Assembly (NCBI GenBank): GCA_900543445.1
Contig: UQRC01000001.1
Location: forward strand, 1-64,000
Direction: 5' to 3'
Origin: an uncultured Lachnobacterium sp.
GTDB lineage: Bacteria; Bacillota; Clostridia; Lachnospirales; Lachnospiraceae
DNA length: 64,000 nucleotides
Both the position numbers and the translations under genes were made by a program. How positions within the stretch are numbered: position 1 is the stretch's first letter; each line of letters starts with the position of its first letter. The notes beneath the pieces were generated by a model. It did no database searches and was not told where the DNA came from. It was given only the letters and a program-made list of their open reading frames with translations. Below are positions 17,836-26,482 of the stretch, piece by piece.

Positions 17836-18548
17836 TGCCGGATCGTTCACGGACAAGTGAGGACAGTATTCTTTATAAGAAGACTGTGCAAAAGACAGAA
17901 CGGGAAAAATTAAAAGAATTACACGGAAAAGACAAGGCATGGTATCTGCTCCAGTATTACGGATCGCAGACGTTGATTGCACTCGTTCTGATCGCGGTAG
18001 TTGGTTATGTGGTCATCCATTATGTGACACAGAAAAATATAGCGTTACAGATTATGGCGGTCAACGCCGTGCAGTCGGAGAACAATCCGGCATCGGAGGA
18101 GTCCTATTATACGGATTTCCTGACGGAAAACGGTTTGGATCCGAAAGAGAACACGGTGTTTGTCAGCTGTGATCTGGGCGCGACAACAAATCCGGATGAC
18201 AGTGCATCTGTAGAGAGTATTCAGATGATCCAAAGCCGGTTTATGACAGGATCTGTGGATGTGTTTTTCTCAGATTACGACTTCTTCTATTCACTGGGAG
18301 AGTTTGATTATCTGGCAGACATCCGCGATTATCTTCCGGATGAAGTATTGGAAAAATACAAAGAGGATCTGGTCTATGTCAAGAGTGCAGAGACTGGAAA
18401 GGAATACCCGATTGGCATCACACTGAAGCAGAATGCGTGGGTGAAAGAGACAGGATGGTATCAGGATTCCTGCGTCGTCGGACTGGCAGAGGGATTAAAA
18501 GATAGCGACCTTGCTGTAAAATTTATAGAGAAAGTTTTGGAGAACTAG
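17814..18548 (+). CDS. Membrane-anchored protein of unknown function in the mannan locus
   Basis: A 244-aa protein with about 50 charged cytoplasmic residues, one membrane helix (about 52-71) and about 170 outside residues. The outside part has segments such as SVDVFFSDYDFFYSLGEFD followed by LADIRDYLP, then a terminal helix (GLKDSDLAVKFIEKVLEN), a pattern reminiscent of solute-binding proteins but far too short for a full one. The start ATG 17814 lies inside the pgm gene with CAGGAGA in front of it, and the stop is one base before GH36. It is therefore translationally locked into the mannan operon. No family is recognised and no function is claimed. Confidence 0.75.
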   Translation: MDDQKNVMPDRSRTSEDSILYKKTVQKTEREKLKELHGKDKAWYLLQYYGSQTLIALVLIAVVGYVVIHYVTQKNIALQIMAVNAVQSENNPASEESYYTDFLTENGLDPKENTVFVSCDLGATTNPDDSASVESIQMIQSRFMTGSVDVFFSDYDFFYSLGEFDYLADIRDYLPDEVLEKYKEDLVYVKSAETGKEYPIGITLKQNAWVKETGWYQDSCVVGLAEGLKDSDLAVKFIEKVLEN

Positions 18549-18549
18549 G

Positions 18550-20739
18550 ATGAGCATTGTATTTGATGAAAAATTAGACCTGTTTCACCTTGAGACAGAA
18601 CATACCAGTTATGTGATCGGACTTGCAGACAAGAGAACGTACGTCGGTCACGTATATTATGGCAAACGCATCCGCCGGCAGGATATGCGTTATCTTCTTC
18701 GTGTTGGAGAACCTCCGTATGTACCTTCGGAGAATAACAGAGAGCGCTGTTCCTTTTATGACACGTTCCCGTTTGAATATTCCGGAAACGGAGTCGGAGA
18801 TTACAGAGAGAGTGCGATCGCGGTAACGACCGTAGAAGGACAGCATGCCATCCTTCCGACGTATGTATCGTATGAGATTACGAAGGAGAAACCACTTCTT
18901 GCAGGACTCCCGTCTTCCTTTGATCGGGACAAGAATGCAGAGACTTTGATTATTCACTGCACAGATTCGGTGCTGAATGTCAATGTGGATCTCTATTACA
19001 CGGTATTTGAAGATACAGATATGATTACGCGAAGTGTACATATCTGCAACCAGGATGAGAAGCCAATCTATCTGACCAAGGCATTATCAGCGTGTCTGGA
19101 TATGGACGACAATGATTACGAGATGCTTACGCTCCACGGATCATGGGCGCGTGAGCGTCAGATGGATCGCCGCCCAATCGGATACGGCAAGACAAGTGTC
19201 GGCAGTATCAAGGGAGAATCTTCCCATCAGGAGCATCCGTTTATGGCATGGATGACAAAGAACGCCACACAGACCACGGGGGAAGTATATGCGATGCATT
19301 TTATTTACTCCGGAAATTTTATTGCACAGTTGGAAAAAAGCCAGTTTGACAGTATCCGTGCGGTGATGGGAATTCATCCGGCGGATTTTGGATGGAAGTT
19401 AGAAAGTGGCGATGCATTTGACACACCGGAAGTGGTACTTACTTATTCGGCGGATGGACTTGGAACCATGACACGCAACTTCCATGATTTCTATCGGAAT
19501 CATCTGATCCGAAGCAAGTATCGCAATCAGAAGCGTCCGATCCTGATCAACAATTGGGAAGCAACGTATTTTGATTTCGATACAGAGAAACTTCTGGACA
19601 TTGCAAGAACCGCTGCAAAGCACGGAATCGAGATGTTAGTTATGGATGATGGCTGGTTCGGTCACAGAAATGATGACAGCACAAGTCTTGGTGACTGGTT
19701 TGTCAATGAGGAGAAGATTACCGGCGGACTGAAGTACCTGGTGGATGAAGTCAATAAGCTGGGGCTGAAATTTGGAATCTGGATGGAGCCGGAGATGATC
19801 TCACCGGATTCTGAACTTTACAAGGAACATCCGGATTGGGCGATTGCAGTAAAGGACCGCGTTGGGACGCTTTCGAGAAATCAGTATGTGCTGGACTTAA
19901 GCCGCAAGGAAGTCAGAGACTGCATCTATGATAAGATCCATGCAATCTTAAGCAGCGCGAATATCGCCTATGTCAAGTGGGATATGAACCGTCAGCTGAC
20001 GGATATGGGAAGTCTGATGCTTCCGGCGGACCGTCAGGGAGAACTTGCCCACCGTTATGTGTTAGGTGTATATGAGATGCAGGAGAGACTGATCCATGAT
20101 TTCCCGGATCTGTTACTGGAAAACTGTTCCGGTGGAGGCGCACGCTTTGATCCGGGCATGCTTTATTACAGCCCACAGATCTGGTGCTCGGATGATACGG
20201 ATGCGATTGAACGTCTTGGTATCCAAGAGGGTACTTCGTTAATCTACCCGCTTTCCACGATGGGAGCGCATGTATCGGATTGCCCGAACCATACGGTCGG
20301 CAGAGTGACACCATTTAAGACGCGTGGTGATGTTGCCTTGGCAGGAACATTTGGTTACGAGCTTGATATTACGAAGATTGCGCCGGAAGAACAGGAAGCG
20401 ATTTCCGGACAGGTCGCTTTGTATCATAAATACAATGACTTAGTGCGTGAGGGTGACTATTACCGCATTGCGTCGCTTCGTGAAAACCATTATTATGACT
20501 GCTATATGGTGGTCGCTAAGGATCAGTCGGAAGCACTCGTTACATTTGTTAACGTGCATGCGAGACCAAATTATCACAGTAAGAGAATCTGTTTGCAGGG
20601 ACTGGATCCAAAGAGAGAGTATCGGCTGGAAGAAACGGGAACTTTGTACGGCGGAGACCTGCTTATGAATGCGGGATTCTTAGTACCTTCCGAGCAGGGC
20701 GATTACAGAAGTTATCTGTATCATTTTGTTGCTGATTGA
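18550..20739 (+). CDS. GH36 alpha-galactosidase
   Basis: A 729-aa enzyme with the N-terminal beta-supersandwich, central TIM barrel and C-terminal beta domain of the GH36 family. The nucleophile is D478 in KWDMNR and the acid/base is in SDDTDA (D548); MDDGWFG is also diagnostic. No signal peptide is present, so it acts inside the cell to remove alpha-1,6-galactose side groups from imported galactomanno-oligosaccharides. The TIM barrel begins at about residue 340. It starts one base after the stop of the membrane-anchored unknown and closes this operon. Raffinose-type sugars are possible alternative substrates. Confidence 0.93.
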   Translation: MSIVFDEKLDLFHLETEHTSYVIGLADKRTYVGHVYYGKRIRRQDMRYLLRVGEPPYVPSENNRERCSFYDTFPFEYSGNGVGDYRESAIAVTTVEGQHAILPTYVSYEITKEKPLLAGLPSSFDRDKNAETLIIHCTDSVLNVNVDLYYTVFEDTDMITRSVHICNQDEKPIYLTKALSACLDMDDNDYEMLTLHGSWARERQMDRRPIGYGKTSVGSIKGESSHQEHPFMAWMTKNATQTTGEVYAMHFIYSGNFIAQLEKSQFDSIRAVMGIHPADFGWKLESGDAFDTPEVVLTYSADGLGTMTRNFHDFYRNHLIRSKYRNQKRPILINNWEATYFDFDTEKLLDIARTAAKHGIEMLVMDDGWFGHRNDDSTSLGDWFVNEEKITGGLKYLVDEVNKLGLKFGIWMEPEMISPDSELYKEHPDWAIAVKDRVGTLSRNQYVLDLSRKEVRDCIYDKIHAILSSANIAYVKWDMNRQLTDMGSLMLPADRQGELAHRYVLGVYEMQERLIHDFPDLLLENCSGGGARFDPGMLYYSPQIWCSDDTDAIERLGIQEGTSLIYPLSTMGAHVSDCPNHTVGRVTPFKTRGDVALAGTFGYELDITKIAPEEQEAISGQVALYHKYNDLVREGDYYRIASLRENHYYDCYMVVAKDQSEALVTFVNVHARPNYHSKRICLQGLDPKREYRLEETGTLYGGDLLMNAGFLVPSEQGDYRSYLYHFVAD

Positions 20740-20821
20740 TTGACATCAAAAGGAAAAGGGAATAGAATTAGTCTAGATATAAGCTAAATAAAAGTAATTT
20801 TACGAAATAGTAGAGGGGATT

Positions 20822-21841
20822 ATGGCAAAGACAGTTAAATTAGCAGATATAGCGGAAAAAGTCGGAGTGAGTACGGTAACTGTATCAAAGGCTTTGTCGG
20901 GGCAGAAAGGTGTCAGCGAGGAGATGCGCGAGAAGATTAAGCAGCTTGCGGATGAACTCGGATATCGCAGTCCCTCCGAAAATAAGCGCCAGACAACAGA
21001 GAAACAGTATAATATCGGTGTAATCATACAGGAAGTGTATCTGGATAAATACGATTCCTTTTATCTGACGATGTATCAGGAGTTAAACAAGCGGGCGGTT
21101 GCGCGTGGCTGCTTTACGTTGTTAGAGAGTATGTCAAGAGAGAGCGTTTTAAGTAATGTGATGCCTCTTCTGGTGCAGGAGAAGAAAGTAGACGGTCTGA
21201 TTGTTGTCGGAGATATGACACAGACGTATATGGAACATCTGGAAGCGGAAGCGGGAATTCCGGTTGTGTGTATGGACTTCTATAATGACACGATCAATCT
21301 TGATACCGTAATTTCCAATAGCTTCTACGGAACTTATGCGCTTACGAATTATTTGTTCCAGATGGGACATAAGAAGATCGCATATGTCGGAACTGTCGGT
21401 ACGACCAACAGTATTACGGATCGTTATTTCGGCTATGCGAAATCGCTTCTGGAGCATCATATTGAAGTGCGAAAAGATTATGTGATCGATGATCGAGATA
21501 CGAAGACCGGTCGAATGGATCTGGATAAATACTATCAGCTTCCGGAGGATATGCCGAGCGCATTTGTCTGCAACTGTGATCTTGCAGCATCCTATCTGAT
21601 CCGAAAGCTTCGGGCAAATGGATACCGGGTTCCGGAGGATATATCGGTTGTCGGATTTGACAATTATCTATTCCCGGGATTGTGCGATATTGGAATTACA
21701 ACGTATGAGGTGAATATCGGTGAGATGGCGCGCCGCGTTGTTCACAAGATCGTGCGTAAGATCGCCAATGAGAACTACACGGCGGGCGTGTTTATTGTTG
21801 ATGGACATATGGTAATTAAAGATAGTGTAACTCGGAAATAG
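20822..21841 (+). CDS. LacI-family transcriptional regulator of the mannan locus
   Basis: A 339-aa repressor-type protein: helix-turn-helix VKLADIAEKVGVSTVTVSKA at residues 5-24, hinge, then a sugar-binding domain (YNIGVIIQEVYL, VDGLIVVGD, ISVVGFDNY). ATG 20822 follows GAGGGG by about four bases. Its end overlaps the convergent AraC gene by 26 bases. It lies between the GH36 operon and the importer operon and probably represses one or both until a mannan-derived sugar binds. Operators for it were not clearly identified. Confidence 0.88.
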   Translation: MAKTVKLADIAEKVGVSTVTVSKALSGQKGVSEEMREKIKQLADELGYRSPSENKRQTTEKQYNIGVIIQEVYLDKYDSFYLTMYQELNKRAVARGCFTLLESMSRESVLSNVMPLLVQEKKVDGLIVVGDMTQTYMEHLEAEAGIPVVCMDFYNDTINLDTVISNSFYGTYALTNYLFQMGHKKIAYVGTVGTTNSITDRYFGYAKSLLEHHIEVRKDYVIDDRDTKTGRMDLDKYYQLPEDMPSAFVCNCDLAASYLIRKLRANGYRVPEDISVVGFDNYLFPGLCDIGITTYEVNIGEMARRVVHKIVRKIANENYTAGVFIVDGHMVIKDSVTRK

Positions 21842-22733
21842 AAACTGGGGCATCCTGCTTGAAGGCGAGTGGGGTTGCCCCTGTTTCGCGTTTGAACAGG
21901 TTGATGAAATGGTTAGTGTTCGGAATGCCGACCATATTTCCGACTTCATGAACACTGCTTTGTGTCGTGAGAAGCAGTGTTTTTGCATTCTCGATACGTG
22001 TGCGGTTTAAAAACTGGATCGGTGATTCATTATAATAACGAGAAAATTCCCGACAGATCCGGTATTTGCTGACAGAGTAGGTCTCTTCAAGATCGTCGAG
22101 CGTGTAATTTTTATGATAATGATGTTCAAACATATCATGAATTTCCGAAATGTATTCGGGAATCGCATCTTTCTTTGCTTTGGGGTCAAGGAGAAATACA
22201 ACCATCTCTGTCAGAAGATCTGTAATCCACATGGATGTCTTACAGAGAAAAGCAAAATTGGTTTCTCTTGGTATCTGTAGTGCGTTCATACGCTCCAAGA
22301 AAATATTAAGCGATGTGATGGAACTGCTGCCTGCATCGTAGACAAATGGATTGTCAAGAATTTGTGCGTAACGAGCTAAGGACAGACCACTTAGATACAT
22401 ATGGAAATATCTGCAGCGGGTTTTTAGAACCTGTAAGGTTGTTACACCGTCCGCAGGCAGCAAAGCAGCCTTCCCGGCAGAAAGTGTATAGGTGATGTCG
22501 TTCAGGGAGACGGAAAGTTCTCCTTCATATAGATAAAAGAACTGGTATGGTGCGGCAATGGAGTAAGTCATGGATCCGTTCATCGGATAGAGAGCTTCCG
22601 TCTTGCCAAGCAGATGGATAAAACCGTCCTTAGCATCCAAAGAACCGGGCAGCAGGTGGAACATATCCATATTTTGTTGCATAATATTGCGCGGAATGGT
22701 TCCGGAAATCCACTGATAATTTAAGTTCGCCAT
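21816..22733 (-). CDS. AraC-family transcriptional regulator (divergent from the mannan importer)
   Basis: A 305-aa protein. The N-terminal cupin region (about residues 30-120) is followed by a helical linker and a C-terminal AraC DNA-binding domain (LDDLEETYSVSKYRICREF, then the second helix-turn-helix with VGIPNTNHFINLFKRETG). It is divergent from the importer operon across a 308-base AT-rich region that contains two 15-bp direct repeats 20 bp apart next to a -10, an ideal site for an AraC dimer. It likely activates the importer-phosphorylase operon. The pairing with a convergent overlapping LacI gene suggests dual control. Confidence 0.88.
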   Translation of the reverse strand: MANLNYQWISGTIPRNIMQQNMDMFHLLPGSLDAKDGFIHLLGKTEALYPMNGSMTYSIAAPYQFFYLYEGELSVSLNDITYTLSAGKAALLPADGVTTLQVLKTRCRYFHMYLSGLSLARYAQILDNPFVYDAGSSSITSLNIFLERMNALQIPRETNFAFLCKTSMWITDLLTEMVVFLLDPKAKKDAIPEYISEIHDMFEHHYHKNYTLDDLEETYSVSKYRICREFSRYYNESPIQFLNRTRIENAKTLLLTTQSSVHEVGNMVGIPNTNHFINLFKRETGATPLAFKQDAPVSISELHYL

Positions 22734-23041
22734 AGATTTGTCTCCTTAACCTGTTAATTCATTGTGAGTGATTGCTTCTTTATAAGTAATATAACGCGAT
22801 TTACCTAGAAAATCAATGAAGTAAAGTCTATTTAATTAAAAAATAAGACTAATTTATTCTTTTTGACAACAAGAAATGGTTAAAATAACTAAAAACAGAC
22901 AATAGAAATTGTGCACTATAGGGAAAAAGACTAATTTGACAAGAATAAATGATTAAAAACAAGAATAAGTGATGATTAAATTAACAAAAACAGTATACTT
23001 AAATTAACTTAATAATTCAAATGTTTAAGGAGGAGACAAAC
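22734..23041 (+). promoter_or_regulatory. Divergent control region of the mannan importer operon
   Basis: This 308-base AT-rich gap has a -10 TATACT at 22994-22999 without a good -35. ACAAGAATAARTGAT occurs at 22939-22953 and 22959-22973, one mismatch apart and spaced 20 bp; the second copy overlaps the -35 position. A degenerate third copy starts near 22869. AAGACTAATTT also occurs twice (22845-22855 and 22927-22937), each 7-8 bases or fewer before a TTGACA. The arrangement matches class II activation by an AraC-type dimer; which protein binds is inferred. Confidence 0.65.
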
Positions 23042-24454
23042 ATGAAATTAAGAAAGTTTATGGCACTTGGTCTTGTAGCTGCAATGACCGCAACAATGTT
23101 CGCAGGATGCGGATCAAAGGACAGCACAACTTCTGACGGCACACAGAGCGCAGACAACTCTTCGAGCACAGAGGCAGACGGCCTTGTAAGCTATTCCGAC
23201 ATCGTATTGGGAGAGACCGGAAAAGACTTAAGCACAACAATCACAATGTTCAACCACAGAACAGATATGGACACTGATGATTACGGCGGAAAGAACTGGA
23301 AGTCTTATCTTGAAGATTTCAACAAAGAGTATCCAAATATCAAGGTTGAGATCACAACAGATACAAACTACGCTGATGATGCTTTAACACATTTACAGTC
23401 TGGCGATTATGAGACAATCACAATGATCCCGGCAGTAAACAAAGCTGACTTAAGTACATACTACATGTCATACGGTACACTCGATGATATGCAGGATCAG
23501 ATCAACTACGCTAACACATGGCTTTACGGAATGGATGTATACGGTGTTCCTTCAACAGCAACAACACAGGGTATCGTTTACAACAAGAAAGTATTTGAGG
23601 ATGCAGGAATAACCGAGCTTCCTAAGACTCCGGATGAGTTCATCGCAGCATTACAGAAGATCAAAGATAACACAGACTCTATTCCGCTTTACACAAACTA
23701 TGCAGCTGGATGGACAATGGGTGCATGGGATGCTTACATCGGAAACAACGCAACAGGTGATAACACATACTTCAACCAGAAGTTCCTTCATACAAAGGAT
23801 CCATTCAAGGATTACGGCGATGGAACACATCCATATGCAGTATACAAGATCCTTTATGATGCAGTTGCAGGCGGACTTACCGAGGATGACTACTCAACAA
23901 CTGACTGGGAAGGTTCTAAGTCAATGTTAAACAACGGTGAGATCGGATGTATGGTACTTGGATCATGGGCTTACCCACAGATGGAAGCAGCTGGTCCTAA
24001 CGCAGCAGATATCGGATATATGCCATTCCCAATCACTGTAAACGGTGAGCAGTATGCATCTGCTGGTGCTGATTACTCTTATGGTATCAACGTAAATGCA
24101 ACAGACGATGAGAAGCAGGCAGCTTTAATCTTCGTTAAGTGGATGACAGAAGAGTCTGGATTCTCTTACAATGAGGATGGACTTCCAGTTGCTAAGAGTT
24201 CTGATGAAACAAAGCTTGATTTCTCTAATGTAACATTCCTTGAGGATGAGCCGGCAGTACAGGGCGAAGAGGATGTATTAAACTTATTAAATGCTGATTC
24301 TGAGTTGAATTTTAACAACGGTGGAAATGATAAGATCCAGGCAATCATCGAGCATGCAGCAAACGGTGATGAGAGCTTTGATGATATCATGAACGAGTGG
24401 AACCAGAAGTGGTCAGACGCTCAGGAAGCTGAGGGAATCGAAGTAACAGAATAG
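23042..24454 (+). CDS. Mannan-oligosaccharide ABC transporter substrate-binding lipoprotein
   Basis: A 470-aa extracellular binding protein. The signal sequence ends in the lipobox FAGC, with Cys23 as the lipidated residue, followed by a Ser/Thr-rich linker (residues 24-45). The domain has family 1 traits (GIVYNKKVFEDAGITELPKT, ALIFVKWMTEESGFSYNEDG). An in-frame ATG at 23021 lies before the AAGGAGGAG site, so ATG 23042 is the start. Codon choice is strongly biased to preferred codons (AAC, ATC, TAC), as expected for the most abundant protein of the system. It corresponds by position to the mannan-oligosaccharide binding protein of Roseburia intestinalis; the substrate is inferred from that and from the neighbours. 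Confidence 0.92.
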   Translation: MKLRKFMALGLVAAMTATMFAGCGSKDSTTSDGTQSADNSSSTEADGLVSYSDIVLGETGKDLSTTITMFNHRTDMDTDDYGGKNWKSYLEDFNKEYPNIKVEITTDTNYADDALTHLQSGDYETITMIPAVNKADLSTYYMSYGTLDDMQDQINYANTWLYGMDVYGVPSTATTQGIVYNKKVFEDAGITELPKTPDEFIAALQKIKDNTDSIPLYTNYAAGWTMGAWDAYIGNNATGDNTYFNQKFLHTKDPFKDYGDGTHPYAVYKILYDAVAGGLTEDDYSTTDWEGSKSMLNNGEIGCMVLGSWAYPQMEAAGPNAADIGYMPFPITVNGEQYASAGADYSYGINVNATDDEKQAALIFVKWMTEESGFSYNEDGLPVAKSSDETKLDFSNVTFLEDEPAVQGEEDVLNLLNADSELNFNNGGNDKIQAIIEHAANGDESFDDIMNEWNQKWSDAQEAEGIEVTE

Positions 24455-24487
24455 TTTCATGTTACACAAATACATAACATTTTGCAG

Positions 24488-24517
24488 ACTGGATTGGAAT
24501 TTATATTCCAATCCAGT
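24488..24517 (+). promoter_or_regulatory. Intercistronic hairpin after the binding-protein gene
   Basis: A perfect 13-bp stem (24488-24500 with 24505-24517) with a four-base loop and no T-tract, between the binding-protein stop and the first permease. Such stems shield the 3' end of the upstream message and allow more binding protein than permease. The sugar cluster at 6.3 kb has an analogous stem after its own binding-protein gene. Confidence 0.7.
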
Positions 24518-24553
24518 GGCATAATGGGCGGTTTCATACGGGAGGAACGCAAC

Positions 24554-25582
24554 ATGACAACAAAATCATTCAGTTTGAAAAAATGGGCAAGGAGCAGATC
24601 GGGACAGCAGGTTCTGGTGTGCATCGGATTCATGATCATCCCATTATTTTTACTTTTCTTATTTACTTATTTCCCTTTTGCGGAAATGATCAAATTCAGT
24701 TTTTACAAAATGACTTACACAACACCGGTTGCAAAGCGTCAGTTCGTCGGATGGGATAATTACCTTGACGTGTTCAAGCGCAGCGACTGTTTCGGAGCGT
24801 TAAAGCTCAGCTTGTTCTACATGGTCGGAGCTTTGATTCAGTTGGTGTTGGCTTTATATCTTGCTACAATCTTAAGTTTTAAGGTTAAGGGCGGTAACCT
24901 CTTCAAAGGACTTATGTTTTTCCCTTACCTGATCAGTGGTATTGCCATTGGTTTTATTTTTAAATTCTTTTTCACCAGAGGATTCGTATTCGATACAATC
25001 TTACAGTGGTGTGGTTTTCAATTAGATAATCTTCCATACTGGTTAAAGGACCAGAGCGTTAACAACTGGTCTCTGACAGCAACTTCTGTATGGCGTTATA
25101 CCGGACAGAACATGGTACTCTTCATCGGTGCGATCATGTCGGTAGACTCCGAATTATACGAAGCTGCGTCCCTGGATGGTGCAAATAAATGGGAGCAGTT
25201 CAAACACATTATTCTCCCAAGTATCAAGACAATCATTACATTGAATGTCATCCTTTCCATTACCGGTTCTTTGAGTGCTTTCGAGGCACCTTTCGTAATC
25301 ACAACCGGTGCAAACGGAACAGGAACCTATTTCGTAATCATGAACAAGATCGCACATACCAGCCAGAAGGTTGGTCTTGCAGCTGCAATGTCCGTTGTTC
25401 TGTTGATGATCATATTTATCTGTACGATCTTACAGAATCTGTTCTTCAAGTATGTATTCAGAGATGCCGCGTCGGAGGATGAATCCTACAAGGCAAAGAA
25501 AGCCCGCCTGAAAGCGGAAAAGCAGGTGATCAGGCAGATGAAGAAACAGGAGAAATTACAGAAGAAAGGGGTGGCGAAATAA
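24554..25582 (+). CDS. Mannan-oligosaccharide ABC permease 1 (MalF type)
   Basis: A 342-aa membrane protein with six predicted helices and an EAA loop (YEAASLDGANKWEQFKHIIL, near residues 200-220). The frame is open upstream to 24482, but that part includes the hairpin; ATG 24554 follows GGGAGG and starts MTTKSFSLKKW. A basic C-terminal tail (KAKKARLKAEKQVIRQMKKQ) extends past the last helix, longer than in most relatives. It forms the channel with the next gene, whose ATG overlaps its stop. Confidence 0.92.
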   Translation: MTTKSFSLKKWARSRSGQQVLVCIGFMIIPLFLLFLFTYFPFAEMIKFSFYKMTYTTPVAKRQFVGWDNYLDVFKRSDCFGALKLSLFYMVGALIQLVLALYLATILSFKVKGGNLFKGLMFFPYLISGIAIGFIFKFFFTRGFVFDTILQWCGFQLDNLPYWLKDQSVNNWSLTATSVWRYTGQNMVLFIGAIMSVDSELYEAASLDGANKWEQFKHIILPSIKTIITLNVILSITGSLSAFEAPFVITTGANGTGTYFVIMNKIAHTSQKVGLAAAMSVVLLMIIFICTILQNLFFKYVFRDAASEDESYKAKKARLKAEKQVIRQMKKQEKLQKKGVAK

Positions 25583-26457
25583 TGAGTAGTGCAACTGTAG
25601 CAAAAAGCAAAAGAATGAAACATTATTCGCTGGGAATGATCATTTGGACGATCATTGAGTATGCGTCACTGATTTTCTTCGGATTCTGTGCAGTCATCCC
25701 GATCATATCCTGTGTGACGACTGCATTTAAGACAGACGCAGAATACCAGTCAACCAACGTTATGGCTTTTCCGGGAAGCTGGTTGAACTTTGACAATTTT
25801 GTAAACGCATTTAAGACTGCAAATATGGGACGCGCATTTATCAATTCCGTTATCGTAATGGTGGTTGTACTTACCGTATCCGTTATTGTCGGATCCCAGC
25901 TTGCTTATGTATTAAATCGTTTTAAATTCCCGGGTAACGGATTTATCCGTAACCTTTATACTATCGCAGCATTACTTCCTGCAGTAGCAATGCAGGTTAC
26001 CGTATATCAGGTTATGTCAGATCTTCATCTGGTAAACAGTCTGATCGGATACATCATTATGAGTTGCGGTACTGATGTAATTTCCATGTATATCTTCATT
26101 CAGTTTATGGAAAATATTCCGGTTTCGCTGGATGAATCCGCAATCATTGATGGCGCAAGTTACTGGCAGATTTACTGGAAGATCATGCTTCCACTACTGA
26201 AACCGGCAATCATTACATCCTGTATCTTAAAGGGTGTTGCCGTATACAACGAGTACTATGCAGCCAACCTGTACTTGATGAAGAAAGAAATCCGTACAAT
26301 GGCACTTTCACTCTACACATTCGTAGGACCAATGGGAAGTAAGTACAATCTGATCTGTGCAGGTGTTATTATTTCCCTGCTTCCGGCATTGATCGTATTT
26401 GTATGCTGTCAGAAACAGATCTACAGCGGTATTACAGCCGGAGCTGTAAAGGGGTAA
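25582..26457 (+). CDS. Mannan-oligosaccharide ABC permease 2 (MalG type)
   Basis: A 291-aa membrane protein with six helices and the EAA loop DESAIIDGASYWQIYWKIML (near residue 185). The start overlaps the previous stop (TAATG), implying translational coupling. The C-terminal QIYSGITAGAVKG is the usual MalG ending. As in the first cluster, no dedicated ATPase is present, so a shared MsmK-like ATPase is expected from elsewhere in the genome. It is followed 25 bases later by the epimerase gene. Confidence 0.92.
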   Translation: MSSATVAKSKRMKHYSLGMIIWTIIEYASLIFFGFCAVIPIISCVTTAFKTDAEYQSTNVMAFPGSWLNFDNFVNAFKTANMGRAFINSVIVMVVVLTVSVIVGSQLAYVLNRFKFPGNGFIRNLYTIAALLPAVAMQVTVYQVMSDLHLVNSLIGYIIMSCGTDVISMYIFIQFMENIPVSLDESAIIDGASYWQIYWKIMLPLLKPAIITSCILKGVAVYNEYYAANLYLMKKEIRTMALSLYTFVGPMGSKYNLICAGVIISLLPALIVFVCCQKQIYSGITAGAVKG

Positions 26458-26482
26458 ATAATTAGAATAAGAGGACAACATT

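Noticed and set aside
21847..21886. GGGGCA...TGCCCC stem after the LacI gene
   Set aside because: It has no T-tract in either direction and lies inside the coding end of the convergent AraC gene, so it is not called a terminator.
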